The position numbers and the translations under genes are program-made. This document shows positions 55,550 through 64,000 of a stretch of 64,000 bases of DNA, piece after piece (position 1 is the first letter of the stretch; each line of letters opens with the position of its first letter). The DNA lies in NCBI RefSeq assembly GCF_000430525.1, contig NZ_AUME01000001.1, forward strand, positions 124,001 through 188,000, read 5' to 3'. The notes beneath the pieces are model-generated. The model was not told the origin of the DNA, did not search any database, and saw only the letters and a program-made list of their open reading frames with translations. This DNA is from Prevotella corporis DSM 18810 = JCM 8529 (GTDB lineage: Bacteria > Bacteroidota > Bacteroidia > Bacteroidales > Bacteroidaceae).

Positions 55550-57856
55550 TCAGGTTATTTCCTGGACATTCTGCATATCGTTGATCTGTTTCAGGCTCTT
55601 GATGATGATTCTCACGTCCTCACGGTCGTGAACACGGAGCTCGATACTGCCTTGAAAAATCCCATTATCGGTGGAGAGGGTGATTTTGCGTATGTTTACT
55701 CCGAATTTATCGGATATGACCTTTGAGAGCTCGTGCAGCATACCTTTGCGGTCGATTCCCTGAATCGCAATCGTTGCATCGAAGAACAAGCGCTTGTGCA
55801 TATCCCATTTTGCATCGAGGATTCGTGGACCGAAGCTTGCCTTGAGTTTGGAGGCAACAGCGCAGGAACGTTTGTGAATCTCTATATGCCCTTTGTTGTC
55901 GATGTAACCAAGAATATCGTCGCCGGGGATAGGATGGCAACAATGGGGGAAAATGTATCGGCTGATATTGTCCTCATTGATGAAGATGGGTTTCTTTTTG
56001 TTCAGTCCCTGATCAACCACAATCAACCCATCCTGTATGTTAGTAGTGGAGTCGTTGGTAGTGAAGGAGCCTTCCTTTTGCGATGACCTCTTCAAGAAAG
56101 GAACGTACTTTCGCCATTTGGCAGAGTAACCCTCGCTGTTCGGCTTTCGCTTGCCTTGCAATTCATCAAGGTCTGTATCTCCGAGTATAATGCTTTTCTC
56201 TCCGATGGCACTGAAAAGGTTGGCGTGCTTAGGAAGCTTATGCAAGTCGCAGAGCTTGTCGAGAACAGAGGTTGTCATCTCATAGTCGTGCTCTTTCAGC
56301 CAATTCTCAAGAATCTCTTCTCCTTGTTTCTGTATCTCCCTGTTCTCTCTTCTAAGGATGGCGAGAACCTTGCCTTTGGCTTTGGCAGTCGAGACGAAAT
56401 TGATCCACGACTCATTGACGCGCTGTGCCTTCGAGGTGAGTATCTCTACCTGATCGCCACTCTGCAGTTTATGGCTCATAGGTACAAGCTTGTGATTCAC
56501 TTTGGCACCGATGCAGTGGCTTCCGAGGAAGGTGTGAATTTGGAAAGCGAAGTCAAGGGCCGTACATCCCGCTGGCATCATCTTGATTTCGCCCTTTGGT
56601 GTGAACACGAATATTTCTGAAGCGAAGAGGTTCAGCTTGATGGCATCGAGGAAATCCATTGCGTCTGGCTGCGGATCATCAAGAATTTCCTTGATGGTGT
56701 GAAGCCAGTCGTTCAATTCTCCCTCATCCTCGGTGATCTCATTGGAGCCTTCCTTATATTTCCAGTGTGCCGCAAAGCCCTGTTCTGCAATCTCATCCAT
56801 CCTGTCGGAGCGGATTTGTATTTCTATCCAACGTCCTTGCTTGGACATCAATGTGACATGGAGGGCCTGATAACCATTGGCTTTTGGATGGTTGACCCAG
56901 TCACGTAAGCGGTCGGGATGGCTCTTGTAAAGTTTGCTGATGGCAACATAAATCTGGAAGCATTCGTTGACTTCTTCCTGTCTGCTTTTCGGCGTAAATA
57001 TGATTCTTACGGCAAGGATATCGTAGATTTCTTCAAAAGTAACGTGCTTGTTTTGCATCTTATTCCAAATGGAATAAGGGCTTTTTACACGTGCCTTGAT
57101 CTTATATTTCAATCCCATTCTGTCCAGTTCAGCACGAATTGGGGCTGTGAACGTGTCGAATAATGTATCGCGTTGTTCCTGGGTTGAGGCTATTTTCATT
57201 TCAATAGCTTTGTATGCGTCAGGATGCTCATAGCGGAAACTCAGGTCTTCAAGTTCTGTCTTGATTTTATTGAGTCCGAGTCGGTTGGCCAATGGTGCGT
57301 AAATGTAGAGAGTTTCGCCCGCTATCTTGTATTGTTTGTTGGCTGGTTGTGAGGCCAGAGTACGCATGTTGTGCAGTCGATCGCAGATTTTGATGAGGAT
57401 GACGCGTATGTCGTCACTCATGGTGAGCAGCAGTTTCTTGAAATTCTCTGCTTGGGCGGATGCCTGTTCTCCAAATATGCCGCCTGATATCTTGGTAAGG
57501 CCATCCACTATCTGAGCTATTTTCGTGCCGAAGATGTTTTGAATGTCCTCAACGGTATAGTCTGTGTCTTCTACAACGTCATGAAGCAGGGCTGAACAGA
57601 TACTTGTCGAACCCAGACCAACCTCCTTGCAAGCTATCATGGCTACCCCGATAGGATGCAGAATGTAGGGCTCGCCTGAAAGCCGGCGTACCCCCTTGTG
57701 CGCCTGTCGTGAGAAATTGAATGCCTTTGTGATAATATCCACTTTCTTGCGGTGCGGTGAGGCAAGATAAGTGTCTAAGAGAAGCTGGAAAGCCTCGTCC
57801 ACCATCTTTTCTTCTGCTGACTCTTCAATATCGGTTTTCTCAATTTCTTTATCCAT
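55550..57856 (-). CDS. spoT: Bifunctional (p)ppGpp synthetase/hydrolase, RelA/SpoT family
   Basis: A 768-residue stringent-response enzyme. The HD hydrolase site is intact: His53 (QAHKG), His92-Asp93 (LHDVVEDT) and later DRLHNMRTL. The synthetase domain carries RVKSPYSIWNKM and EIQIRSDRMDEIAEQGFA. The TGS domain has IFVFTPKGEIKMMPAGCTALDFA, and the C-terminal ACT domain begins near the IQGIDRKGML segment. All catalytic residues of both activities are present, so it should be bifunctional. It is the last gene of the minus-strand parA-parB-DUF5683-mltD-spoT run, 35 bases after mltD. Confidence 0.96.
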   Translation of the reverse strand: MDKEIEKTDIEESAEEKMVDEAFQLLLDTYLASPHRKKVDIITKAFNFSRQAHKGVRRLSGEPYILHPIGVAMIACKEVGLGSTSICSALLHDVVEDTDYTVEDIQNIFGTKIAQIVDGLTKISGGIFGEQASAQAENFKKLLLTMSDDIRVILIKICDRLHNMRTLASQPANKQYKIAGETLYIYAPLANRLGLNKIKTELEDLSFRYEHPDAYKAIEMKIASTQEQRDTLFDTFTAPIRAELDRMGLKYKIKARVKSPYSIWNKMQNKHVTFEEIYDILAVRIIFTPKSRQEEVNECFQIYVAISKLYKSHPDRLRDWVNHPKANGYQALHVTLMSKQGRWIEIQIRSDRMDEIAEQGFAAHWKYKEGSNEITEDEGELNDWLHTIKEILDDPQPDAMDFLDAIKLNLFASEIFVFTPKGEIKMMPAGCTALDFAFQIHTFLGSHCIGAKVNHKLVPMSHKLQSGDQVEILTSKAQRVNESWINFVSTAKAKGKVLAILRRENREIQKQGEEILENWLKEHDYEMTTSVLDKLCDLHKLPKHANLFSAIGEKSIILGDTDLDELQGKRKPNSEGYSAKWRKYVPFLKRSSQKEGSFTTNDSTTNIQDGLIVVDQGLNKKKPIFINEDNISRYIFPHCCHPIPGDDILGYIDNKGHIEIHKRSCAVASKLKASFGPRILDAKWDMHKRLFFDATIAIQGIDRKGMLHELSKVISDKFGVNIRKITLSTDNGIFQGSIELRVHDREDVRIIIKSLKQINDMQNVQEIT

Positions 57857-57891
57857 ATAATCCTCCTAACATGATATTAAGGTGAACCTTT

Positions 57892-59031
57892 CTAATAGGC
57901 GGTTTTGATTCCTTTATCCCCTCCGCTCCCAGTATGGGCTTCGTTGGCATTGGCAGCCATGCTTGTCTGTGTGCCAACCGTTGTCTGTAGTTCTTGGTAG
58001 AGCAGTGGGGCAACACTGTTGAAGCGGTCAACCTCTTCTGCTGGAAGTACGAGGGTTGCAACACCGTTGTTTGTTTTTACGATACCTTGTTTATATTGTG
58101 GGTTCAAGGTTTTAAGATCTTCGATGCTCATTTCCATGATATTTGCGATTTTGGTGAACGAGACATCTTGGGTAATCTGTACTTTTCCTGGTATTTGCGG
58201 TAGTCCAGTCGTCTCTGGGTATAGATTATAGTCTCCAAAGTAGGTCATTACGTAGTTGGCGGCAATGAAAGCCGGCACATAACCTCGTGTTTCCTTTGGC
58301 AAGAACTTGTAAATTTTCCAGAAATCAACGCTCCCCCCAGCCTTATCAATGGCATTTCTAACACGGTTCGGGCCGCAATTATAGGCTGCCAGGGCCAATG
58401 TCCAGTCGCCAAAACTTCGGTAAAGGTCGCTCAGCATGCGGGCTGCTGCATAGGATGATTTAATCGGGTCGCGTCTTTCATCAACGTAACTGTTGATACA
58501 GAGGTCGTATTGCTTCCCCGTTGTACTCATGAATTGCCACAATCCTACGGCTCCTACACGTGAAGTGGCATTAGGATTGAGGCCTGATTCAATAACGGGA
58601 AGATATTTCAACTCTAATGGAAGGCCGTAAAAGCGCAACGCTTCCTCAAAGAAGTGATTGTAATATTTTGCACGTGACAGCAGATAACAGGTTGATCTGC
58701 GCCCCGACTTGACATACCTGTCGATGTGTCTCTTCACTTCCTCATTGTAGGTCATAGGTATTGAGCTTGGCAAACGTTTGATACGGCGACTGATGGCATC
58801 CGTCTCAGTCTCTGTTTCTCTCTCATTCGCTCTGAAATAGCTGTGGCTTCCTTGCTGTTGGTAGAACTTTTCATCAGTAAACTCCACCGATAGCGGATCC
58901 TCCTCGACTATTGGGATATAAATTTCCATCGTTCTGCCATTACTGTCTGTCACTACTTGGCTTTGAGCCAGCATCGTACAGTTGGCATAGGTCGATAAGA
59001 GTGCTGAAAGTATGTATATTTTCTTGACCAT
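57892..59031 (-). CDS. Membrane-bound lytic transglycosylase (MltD-like) with LysM-like end
   Basis: A 379-residue exported protein (signal peptide to about residue 22, LSTYANCTMLAQ). The goose-lysozyme-like catalytic domain has the Glu in PVIESGLNPNATSRVGAVGLWQFM (region 145-168), then AAYNCGPNRV. The C-terminal segment QDVSFTKIANIMEMSIEDLKTLNPQ (region 292-316) looks like a LysM or LysM-derived fold. It cleaves glycan strands of peptidoglycan. It belongs to a conserved Bacteroidetes run with parAB and spoT. No lipobox is seen, so it may be periplasmic or anchored only by LysM. Confidence 0.9.
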   Translation of the reverse strand: MVKKIYILSALLSTYANCTMLAQSQVVTDSNGRTMEIYIPIVEEDPLSVEFTDEKFYQQQGSHSYFRANERETETETDAISRRIKRLPSSIPMTYNEEVKRHIDRYVKSGRRSTCYLLSRAKYYNHFFEEALRFYGLPLELKYLPVIESGLNPNATSRVGAVGLWQFMSTTGKQYDLCINSYVDERRDPIKSSYAAARMLSDLYRSFGDWTLALAAYNCGPNRVRNAIDKAGGSVDFWKIYKFLPKETRGYVPAFIAANYVMTYFGDYNLYPETTGLPQIPGKVQITQDVSFTKIANIMEMSIEDLKTLNPQYKQGIVKTNNGVATLVLPAEEVDRFNSVAPLLYQELQTTVGTQTSMAANANEAHTGSGGDKGIKTAY

Positions 59032-59067
59032 TCTATTAATTGTGGGGACTTGCTATGGATTTGCCCG

Positions 59068-59841
59068 TCAGAAAGTAAGGCTGCATCCAATGCCTAATGC
59101 TGAGCTCTTCAGCGGATTGCCTGAACCTATCATTGAATTGTCGTTGATGATTGCCGGTGCGATATGTAGTGACAAATCGTCTGAAATATCGAAATCGGAC
59201 AACGATGCATCCACGTAAGCGTCGATAACGGAAAGCGCGTATATTCCTATGGTGGCGAAAATACTCAGGTCGCGCCATCTACGGTAACGGTCTTTTCGCT
59301 TTTTGAACAAGTCTTGATAATATTGCTTGTTACCTTCATTGACTGCATTTCCCAAGTGGAGGAAGTCATTGTAACTCTGTGTCGAGGGATCGCTGTCCAT
59401 AATATCGACGTATGCACGTGAATAATCACGATACATTTGGTTATTCCACGTCATTGCATAGATGCAACCTGCAATTCCGCCGTAAAAGATAGGCAGTTTC
59501 CAGTATTTCCGATTGTAAATCTGTCCTGCTCCAGGCAGCACTACGGCCAGCCACAGGGCTTTCTTGGGATTTGGCCGCCATTTGCTCCAATCGCGGTTGA
59601 TTTTTGCACTGTCCTGTATTGATGTGCCCTTGAGCCTTGCCTCTCTATCGGGTGATAGCAGCAGTGTGTCCATTGCGTCGTGCGGTGGAATATCTATCAC
59701 CGTAACGGCTACAGAGTCACCTGGGTAGATGACTTTGATGGGTTCTTCTTTTGTGGATTGTGCCATCATTACGGCCGGAGTTGTGAACACCAGCAAACCC
59801 AGCAGCAGCCATTGGCGAAATATATTGTTCAGACTCTTCAC
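59068..59841 (-). CDS. DUF5683 membrane protein
   Basis: A 257-residue protein. Signal peptide to about residue 27 (WLLLGLLVFTTPAVMMAQ). After a polar region, the conserved core WRPNPKKALWLAVVLPGAGQIYNRKYWKLPIFYGGIAG (region 89-126) gives two hydrophobic stretches, with NNQMYRDYSRAY after it. The family, DUF5683, usually lies between parB and mltD and has no known function. The best start is GTG (59839-59841), because no ATG lies between it and the signal peptide and none is found upstream before the parB stop. Confidence 0.82.
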   Translation of the reverse strand: MKSLNNIFRQWLLLGLLVFTTPAVMMAQSTKEEPIKVIYPGDSVAVTVIDIPPHDAMDTLLLSPDREARLKGTSIQDSAKINRDWSKWRPNPKKALWLAVVLPGAGQIYNRKYWKLPIFYGGIAGCIYAMTWNNQMYRDYSRAYVDIMDSDPSTQSYNDFLHLGNAVNEGNKQYYQDLFKKRKDRYRRWRDLSIFATIGIYALSVIDAYVDASLSDFDISDDLSLHIAPAIINDNSMIGSGNPLKSSALGIGCSLTF

Positions 59842-59866
59842 TTGCGCACAACCGTTCGTTCAACTA

Positions 59867-60772
59867 TCATTTTATTTTGTCCATCACAGCCATGATATGT
59901 TCTAACTCTTCCTCAGATGAGAAAGGAATGCTGATTCGGCCTTTCCCATTGGCATTGTAGCTCATTTGGACTTTTGTGTCGAAGAAATCTGACAGTCGCT
60001 TCTTGAGAATGTTAAATTCTTCTGGCAGTTTGGATTTGGTTGCTATTTTTTTCTTGGCTGTCTGAATGTCCTCTCCGTTCTTCAGTTGTTGGCAGAAATC
60101 CTCCACCTTTCTCACACTGAAGCCGTTTTTCTGTATTTCGCGGAACAATTTCAACTGAAGCGATGGGCTATCGAGCGAGAGCAGCGCGCGGGCATGCCCC
60201 ATGTCTATTTCTTTCTTCTGCAAAGCCATCTGCACCTGTGCCGGGAGTTTCAGCAATCGGAGATAATTGGCTATGGCTGCGCGACTCTTGCTGACACGTT
60301 CTGCAACCTTTTCCTGTGTCATTCCGCTTTTCTCAAGCAAGTGCTCGTATGCGAGGGCAATCTCAATGGCATTTAAATCCTCACGCTGGATGTTCTCAAC
60401 TAAGGCAAGTTCCATCACATTCTCATCCTTGATGGTTCGGATGTAGGCTGGAATAGCCGTTAGACCTGCCAGCTGAGAGGCTCTCCAACGGCGCTCACCG
60501 GCGATAATTTGAAACTTATTGTCGTCCATCTGTCGAAGTGTAATCGGCTGGACGATACCCAGCTCCTTGATGCTGTTGGCCAATTCTTCAAGGGCTATCT
60601 GATCGAACTCCCTTCGGGGCTGGTCGGGATTTGGCTCAATCTGGTCTAACGCAATCTCATTGATGGTTGAACTGCCCTGTGTGCTGACCGCTTCCGTAGA
60701 AATCAAAGCGTCAAGACCTCGTCCGAGGGCATTTGTTTTGGAACCTTTGTTGTATTTTTTATGAACTGCCAT
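59867..60772 (-). CDS. parB: Chromosome-partitioning protein ParB
   Basis: A 301-residue CTP-dependent DNA clamp that loads at parS. The N-terminal box has LDQIEPNPDQPRREF and GERRWRASQLAGL (about residues 92-104), then LVENIQREDLNAIEIA. The helix-turn-helix is TQEKVAERVSKSRAAIANYLRL (region 152-173), and a C-terminal dimer domain ends the chain. It lies 35 bases after parA. No perfect parS was found in the window. Confidence 0.97.
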   Translation of the reverse strand: MAVHKKYNKGSKTNALGRGLDALISTEAVSTQGSSTINEIALDQIEPNPDQPRREFDQIALEELANSIKELGIVQPITLRQMDDNKFQIIAGERRWRASQLAGLTAIPAYIRTIKDENVMELALVENIQREDLNAIEIALAYEHLLEKSGMTQEKVAERVSKSRAAIANYLRLLKLPAQVQMALQKKEIDMGHARALLSLDSPSLQLKLFREIQKNGFSVRKVEDFCQQLKNGEDIQTAKKKIATKSKLPEEFNILKKRLSDFFDTKVQMSYNANGKGRISIPFSSEEELEHIMAVMDKIK

Positions 60773-60807
60773 GCTGATTTGTAGGTTTACAGATTACTTT
60801 TTCAACT

Positions 60808-61584
60808 TCAGAATGAACTTTTTTTATTTTTTTCGATTATCTCCTTTGCAAGTGAGAGATGATTCTTTGCTCCCGTTGATTCGGCATCGTAGAGGATGAC
60901 GGGCAAACCGTGGCTCGGACTTTCAGAAAGTTTCACGTTGCGTTGGATGACGGTTTTGAATACCAACTCTTGGAAATGGCGCTTCACTTCGTCGTAAATC
61001 TGTCGGGCCAATCTGAGACGGCTGTCGAACATGGTTAGCAGGAAGCCTTCAATCTCAAGTTTCGGATTCAGTTTGCTTTTGATTATCTTAATGGTGTTTA
61101 GTAGTTTACTGATTCCTTCCAATGCAAAGTATTCGCATTGGACGGGAATGATGACCGAGTCGGCAGCTGTCAGTGCATTGACGGTAATCAATCCTAATGA
61201 GGGACTACAGTCAATAAGGATGAAATCGTAGTCATTCCGAATCGGAGCAAGCAACTTGCTGACCATATTCTCACGGTCGTTTATCTTCAACATTTCTATT
61301 TCCGCACCCACTAAGTCGATGTGGCTCGGCACGATGTCAAGCCCTTCGATGTCTGTGGTGTAGATTGCATCGCGGATATCAGCATGGTTGATAATGCATT
61401 CATATAGCGAGCAATCCACCTCCTTGATGTCAACACCCAGTCCGCTCGAAGCGTTTGCCTGTGGGTCGGCATCAATGACGAGTACGCTTTTTTCCAATGT
61501 TGCGAGCGACGCTGCAAGGTTGATGGTTGAAGTGGTTTTACCCACTCCTCCCTTTTGATTGGCCAATGCAATTATTTTTCCCAT
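60808..61584 (-). CDS. parA: Chromosome-partitioning ATPase ParA (Soj)
   Basis: A 258-residue deviant Walker ATPase. Walker A is NQKGGVGKTTS (residues 8-18), the switch is LVIDADPQANAS (about 36-47) and Walker B is FILIDCSPSLG. The ATG at 61582-61584 is preferred to a longer frame because it opens MGKIIALANQ, the family start, and the -7 box is at 61615-61622. Together with ParB it segregates chromosome origins. Confidence 0.97.
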   Translation of the reverse strand: MGKIIALANQKGGVGKTTSTINLAASLATLEKSVLVIDADPQANASSGLGVDIKEVDCSLYECIINHADIRDAIYTTDIEGLDIVPSHIDLVGAEIEMLKINDRENMVSKLLAPIRNDYDFILIDCSPSLGLITVNALTAADSVIIPVQCEYFALEGISKLLNTIKIIKSKLNPKLEIEGFLLTMFDSRLRLARQIYDEVKRHFQELVFKTVIQRNVKLSESPSHGLPVILYDAESTGAKNHLSLAKEIIEKNKKSSF

Positions 61585-61614
61585 TTCTTTCCTTATCCTT
61601 ACTTGATTTGGCGA

Positions 61615-61622
61615 CAAAGATA
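61615..61622 (-). promoter_or_regulatory. -7 box of the parA-to-spoT run
   Basis: On the minus strand TATCTTTG matches TAnnTTTG, 30 bases before the parA ATG and 42 bases from the divergent surE -7 box. Confidence 0.65.
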
Positions 61623-61664
61623 CATATTTTATGCGAGATTAAGCTAATTCTAAACCTTTTTTCG

Positions 61665-61672
61665 TAATTTTG
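61665..61672 (+). promoter_or_regulatory. -7 box of surE-lpxB
   Basis: TAATTTTG matches TAnnTTTG, 22 bases before the surE ATG. Confidence 0.65.
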
Positions 61673-61694
61673 CAATCAAAAGAAAGCTAAAGTT

Positions 61695-62465
61695 ATGGAT
61701 TTTAAGAGACCCCTGATTCTTATTTCAAATGACGATGGATACCACTCCAACGGAATCAAAACGTTGGTGTCGTTCCTTGCTGATTTTGCCGAAGTTGTGG
61801 TTTGTGCGCCTGAAGCTGCAAGGTCGGGTTATTCGTGTGCCTTTTCAGCGACTGATCATCTTTTGCTGAAACGGCGTCATAACATTCCCGATTGCGAGGT
61901 TTGGTCGTGTACTGGAACACCAGTAGATTGCGTTAAGCTGGCCATCGACCAGCTTTTGGATGGGCGTAGGCCCGATTTGATACTCGGTGGCATTAACCAC
62001 GGTGACAATTCGTCTGTGAACAATCATTATAGTGGCACGATGGGGATTGCGCGTGAGGGATGTATGAAATTTATTCCATCCATCGCTTTCTCAAGCTGCG
62101 ACTATAATCCTGACAGCGATTTAACTCCCCTTCGACACTATGTCCGAAAGATTGTTAAGAAGGTGCTGGCCGAAGGATTGCCAAAGGGAATATGTCTGAA
62201 CGTCAATTTTCCCAAGACCGATTCCTTTCTTGGATTGAAAGTGTGTCGAATGGGGTACGGGAGTTGGGTAAAAGAGGTTGTTCGCTGCGTTCATCCAAGA
62301 GGTTTCGATTATTATTGGATGGTCGGCAAATATCTGAACACTGAGCCTCAAAAAACGGATACTGACCAGTGGGCTTTAGACCATGGGTATGTTTGTGTGA
62401 CGCCGGTAACCATCGATGTAACAGATTATAACATGCTTCGTTCGATGAAGGACTGGGAAGATTAG
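61695..62465 (+). CDS. surE: 5'-nucleotidase SurE
   Basis: A 256-residue metal-dependent phosphatase acting on nucleoside monophosphates. The metal-binding ISNDDGYHSNGIKTL (residues 10-24) is the family start, followed by PEAARSGYS, GTPVDCVKLA, LILGGINHGDN and SVNNHYSGTMGIAREG. Length is normal. lpxB begins 52 bases downstream; this pairing is common in Bacteroidetes. Confidence 0.96.
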   Translation: MDFKRPLILISNDDGYHSNGIKTLVSFLADFAEVVVCAPEAARSGYSCAFSATDHLLLKRRHNIPDCEVWSCTGTPVDCVKLAIDQLLDGRRPDLILGGINHGDNSSVNNHYSGTMGIAREGCMKFIPSIAFSSCDYNPDSDLTPLRHYVRKIVKKVLAEGLPKGICLNVNFPKTDSFLGLKVCRMGYGSWVKEVVRCVHPRGFDYYWMVGKYLNTEPQKTDTDQWALDHGYVCVTPVTIDVTDYNMLRSMKDWED

Positions 62466-62517
62466 CTTTCCTCCGTTTTTTTTGTGATTTTTGAGAAATA
62501 TTGTGAACCGTTAGCTT

Positions 62518-63654
62518 ATGAAATACTATATAATTGTTGGCGAAGCTTCGGGCGATTTGCATGCCTCACGGCTGATGATGTCGTTAAAGGAGTATGATCC
62601 AATAGCCGAGTTTCGATTTATTGGTGGCGACTTGATGTCTGAAGTAGGCGGCCATCGTGTCCGCCACTGTAAGAATTTGGCTTACATGGGTTTTATTCCC
62701 GTATTGCTGCACTTGCCCACCATCTTCCGGAATATGAAGATGTGCAAAGAAGATATCGTGAAATGGCAGCCCGATGTTGTTATCCTTGTTGATTATCCAG
62801 GCTTTAACCTGAATATCGCCAAATACGTAAAGAAGAACACGAGGATACCTGTCTATTACTATATCTCGCCAAAGATTTGGGCTTGGAAAGAGTGGCGCAT
62901 CCGATCTATCAAGCGTGACGTCAAGGAGATGTTCTCCATACTCCCATTTGAAGTGCCATTCTATGAAAAGAAACACAATTACAAGATTCACTATGTGGGG
63001 AATCCAACGGCTGAGGAAGTGGCTTCTTTCCGTAATCGCTACACTGAGAGTAAGGATGAGTTTGTGAGTCGGAACGGTTTATCTGATAAACCGATAATTG
63101 CCATCTTGGCTGGTAGTAGAAAACAGGAGATAAAAGACAATTTGCCCGCTATGTTAGAGGCAGCCAAGCACTTCGAGGACTATCAGTTGGTTATTGCCGG
63201 TGCTCCATCTATTGATAATTCATTTTATCTTAAATACGTAGGTAAAACACCTGCGAATATAGTAAAAAATGAAACTTATGAGCTGCTTTCGCACTCCATA
63301 GCTGCCCTTGTTACGAGTGGAACTGCAACTTTAGAGACGGCGCTCTTCAATGTTCCGCAGGTAGTGTGCTACAAAACTCCTCTGCCAGCTTTGATTCGGT
63401 TTGCTTTTAATCACCTCATCAATGTGAAGTACATTTCTCTCGTCAATCTGATTGCCGACCGAGAGATTGTGCAAGAGTTGCTTGCCGACCGTTTTAGGGT
63501 GTATAACATAGCCAATGAGCTGTATAGAATTTTACCGGGGCAGACTGGACGCGAGGAGATGTTGCAGAATTATCAGCTGTTGCACGAACGTTTAGGAAAT
63601 CAAAGCGCACCCGATAACGCTGCAAAGATTATGGTCAACTTACTACAATTGTAG
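62518..63654 (+). CDS. lpxB: Lipid-A-disaccharide synthase
   Basis: A 378-residue GT19 glycosyltransferase that joins UDP-diacylglucosamine and lipid X to make the lipid A disaccharide at the inner membrane. Landmarks are the start MKYYIIVGEASGDLHA, the FIGGDLMSEVGG segment, VLVDYPGFNLNIAKYVK (as VILVDYPGFNLN), YYISPKIWAWKEWR and ILAGSRKQEI, and SGTATLETALFNVPQVVCYK near the donor site. Length fits the family. It follows surE on the same strand. Confidence 0.96.
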   Translation: MKYYIIVGEASGDLHASRLMMSLKEYDPIAEFRFIGGDLMSEVGGHRVRHCKNLAYMGFIPVLLHLPTIFRNMKMCKEDIVKWQPDVVILVDYPGFNLNIAKYVKKNTRIPVYYYISPKIWAWKEWRIRSIKRDVKEMFSILPFEVPFYEKKHNYKIHYVGNPTAEEVASFRNRYTESKDEFVSRNGLSDKPIIAILAGSRKQEIKDNLPAMLEAAKHFEDYQLVIAGAPSIDNSFYLKYVGKTPANIVKNETYELLSHSIAALVTSGTATLETALFNVPQVVCYKTPLPALIRFAFNHLINVKYISLVNLIADREIVQELLADRFRVYNIANELYRILPGQTGREEMLQNYQLLHERLGNQSAPDNAAKIMVNLLQL

Positions 63655-63774
63655 TCTTATCAATTTAAAACCCTAGTTTCGGCTTTGTCAATGATGCCTT
63701 ATGCCAGCAATCGACAGGCCCTTTTATTACATTAATTTGCCTTGTCTGAGCACATGCATTAACAATGGGGTTGT

Positions 63775-63897
63775 GATAGGTGAGCTTTTGCATTGTCATA
63801 GATGAGCTATGGTCTTGCCATTGGTCACCTTTTGCAAAAGCTTCTCTCTTATTATTTGTTTTGTTTTCTAATCGATTAATTGTCAGTGTTTTAGGTT
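63775..63897. repeat. Composite repeat, locus H: three 22-bp units plus module
   Basis: Units start at 63775, 63797 and 63819 with cores ATAGGTGAGCTTT, ATAGATGAGCTAT (perfect arms) and ATTGGTCACCTTT. The module follows at about 63862-63897 (TTTTCTAATCG, then TTAATTGTCAGTGTTTTAG). It lies in the DNA after lpxB; the window ends 100 bases further with nothing else recognisable. Confidence 0.86.
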
Positions 63898-64000
63898 GTA
63901 GTTGTAGAAGTTGTAAGTTCTATTGGCCTTGCCTTTGCTAACTCGTGCAAAAAATCGTCAAAAATAGTGCTGGAAATAAGGGCTTCTTTTTATCATTAGT

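Noticed and set aside
60930..60938. parS site inside parA
   Set aside because: GTTTCACGT matches only the left half of the parS consensus; the right half does not follow, so it is not a credible ParB site.
1..64000. rRNA, tRNA, insertion sequence, integrase or prophage genes
   Set aside because: Looked for and not seen: no transposase or integrase motifs among the frames and no cloverleaf-like sequence noticed. A tRNA search program would be needed to exclude tRNAs fully.

Overview
The window is a chromosomal segment of a Bacteroidales bacterium, most likely a member of the Prevotellaceae. This rests on gene content: a 2529-residue SprA, an Oar-like TonB-dependent receptor, a carboxynorspermidine-dehydrogenase-type protein, meso-diaminopimelate dehydrogenase, and the neighbourhoods parA-parB-DUF5683-lytic transglycosylase-spoT, surE-lpxB, ruvA-sprA and dxs-trkA-trkH. 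It also rests on promoters: most transcription units start with the Bacteroidetes -7 box TAnnTTTG, several with a TTTG/TTG element 19-20 bases upstream. I see no rRNA, tRNA, insertion sequence, prophage or CRISPR array.

Layout. 1-2.3 kb (minus): probable start of recA, a TfoX-N-like protein, a carboxynorspermidine-dehydrogenase-like enzyme and a DUF6621-like protein. 2.8-4.7 kb (plus): an ABC-type ATPase paired with a DUF4435/TOPRIM-like protein. 4.7-9.5 kb (minus): dxs-trkA-trkH. 10.3-13.5 kb: a lipoprotein divergent from an operon of an ECF sigma factor, a membrane-anchored protein with a beta-barrel-like C-terminus, and a lipoprotein. 13.6-17 kb: GNAT protein, exported bleomycin-hydrolase-type peptidase, metallophosphoesterase. 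17.5-26.8 kb: ddh, then ruvA-sprA. 27.4-30.3 kb: PH-domain protein, PBP4-type carboxypeptidase, MscS-type channel. 30.4-34.8 kb (minus): lipocalin-like lipoprotein and etfB-etfA-acyl-CoA dehydrogenase. 35.2-41.7 kb (plus): fabI, dnaG, a TPR protein, cardiolipin synthase. 41.6-43.8 kb (minus): rsmD, DUF3822, a DKNYY-repeat protein. 44.3-46.5 kb (plus): RecD-like helicase and SprT-like protease. 46.5-50.2 kb (minus): alaS and a DUF4253 membrane protein. Then merR (plus), a TonB-dependent receptor (minus), an NlpE-like lipoprotein (plus), the minus-strand run parA-parB-DUF5683-mltD-spoT, and surE-lpxB (plus).

Most genes are housekeeping: envelope and lipid synthesis (dxs, fabI, lpxB, cls, ddh, dacB), genome maintenance (recA, ruvA, dnaG, parAB, RecD-like/SprT), stringent response (spoT), translation (alaS, rsmD) and surface export or uptake (sprA, TonB receptor, several lipoproteins).

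The most striking unexplained structure is a dispersed composite repeat. At eight places (near 2.5, 9.8, 17.1, 27.0, 36.3, 44.0, 51.0 and 63.8 kb) an array of 3-5 units with an exact 22-base period lies in intergenic DNA. Each unit carries an imperfect inverted repeat built from half-sites like A(A/T)AG(G/C/A)T around one central base. Each array lies near a second AT-rich module with core TGATnnTCAGTGTT. Every intergenic gap over about 400 bases in the window holds exactly one array, whatever the orientation of the neighbouring genes. A second notable feature is a 14-base perfect inverted repeat placed between the divergent lipoprotein and ECF sigma genes, ending exactly at the sigma-factor -7 box.
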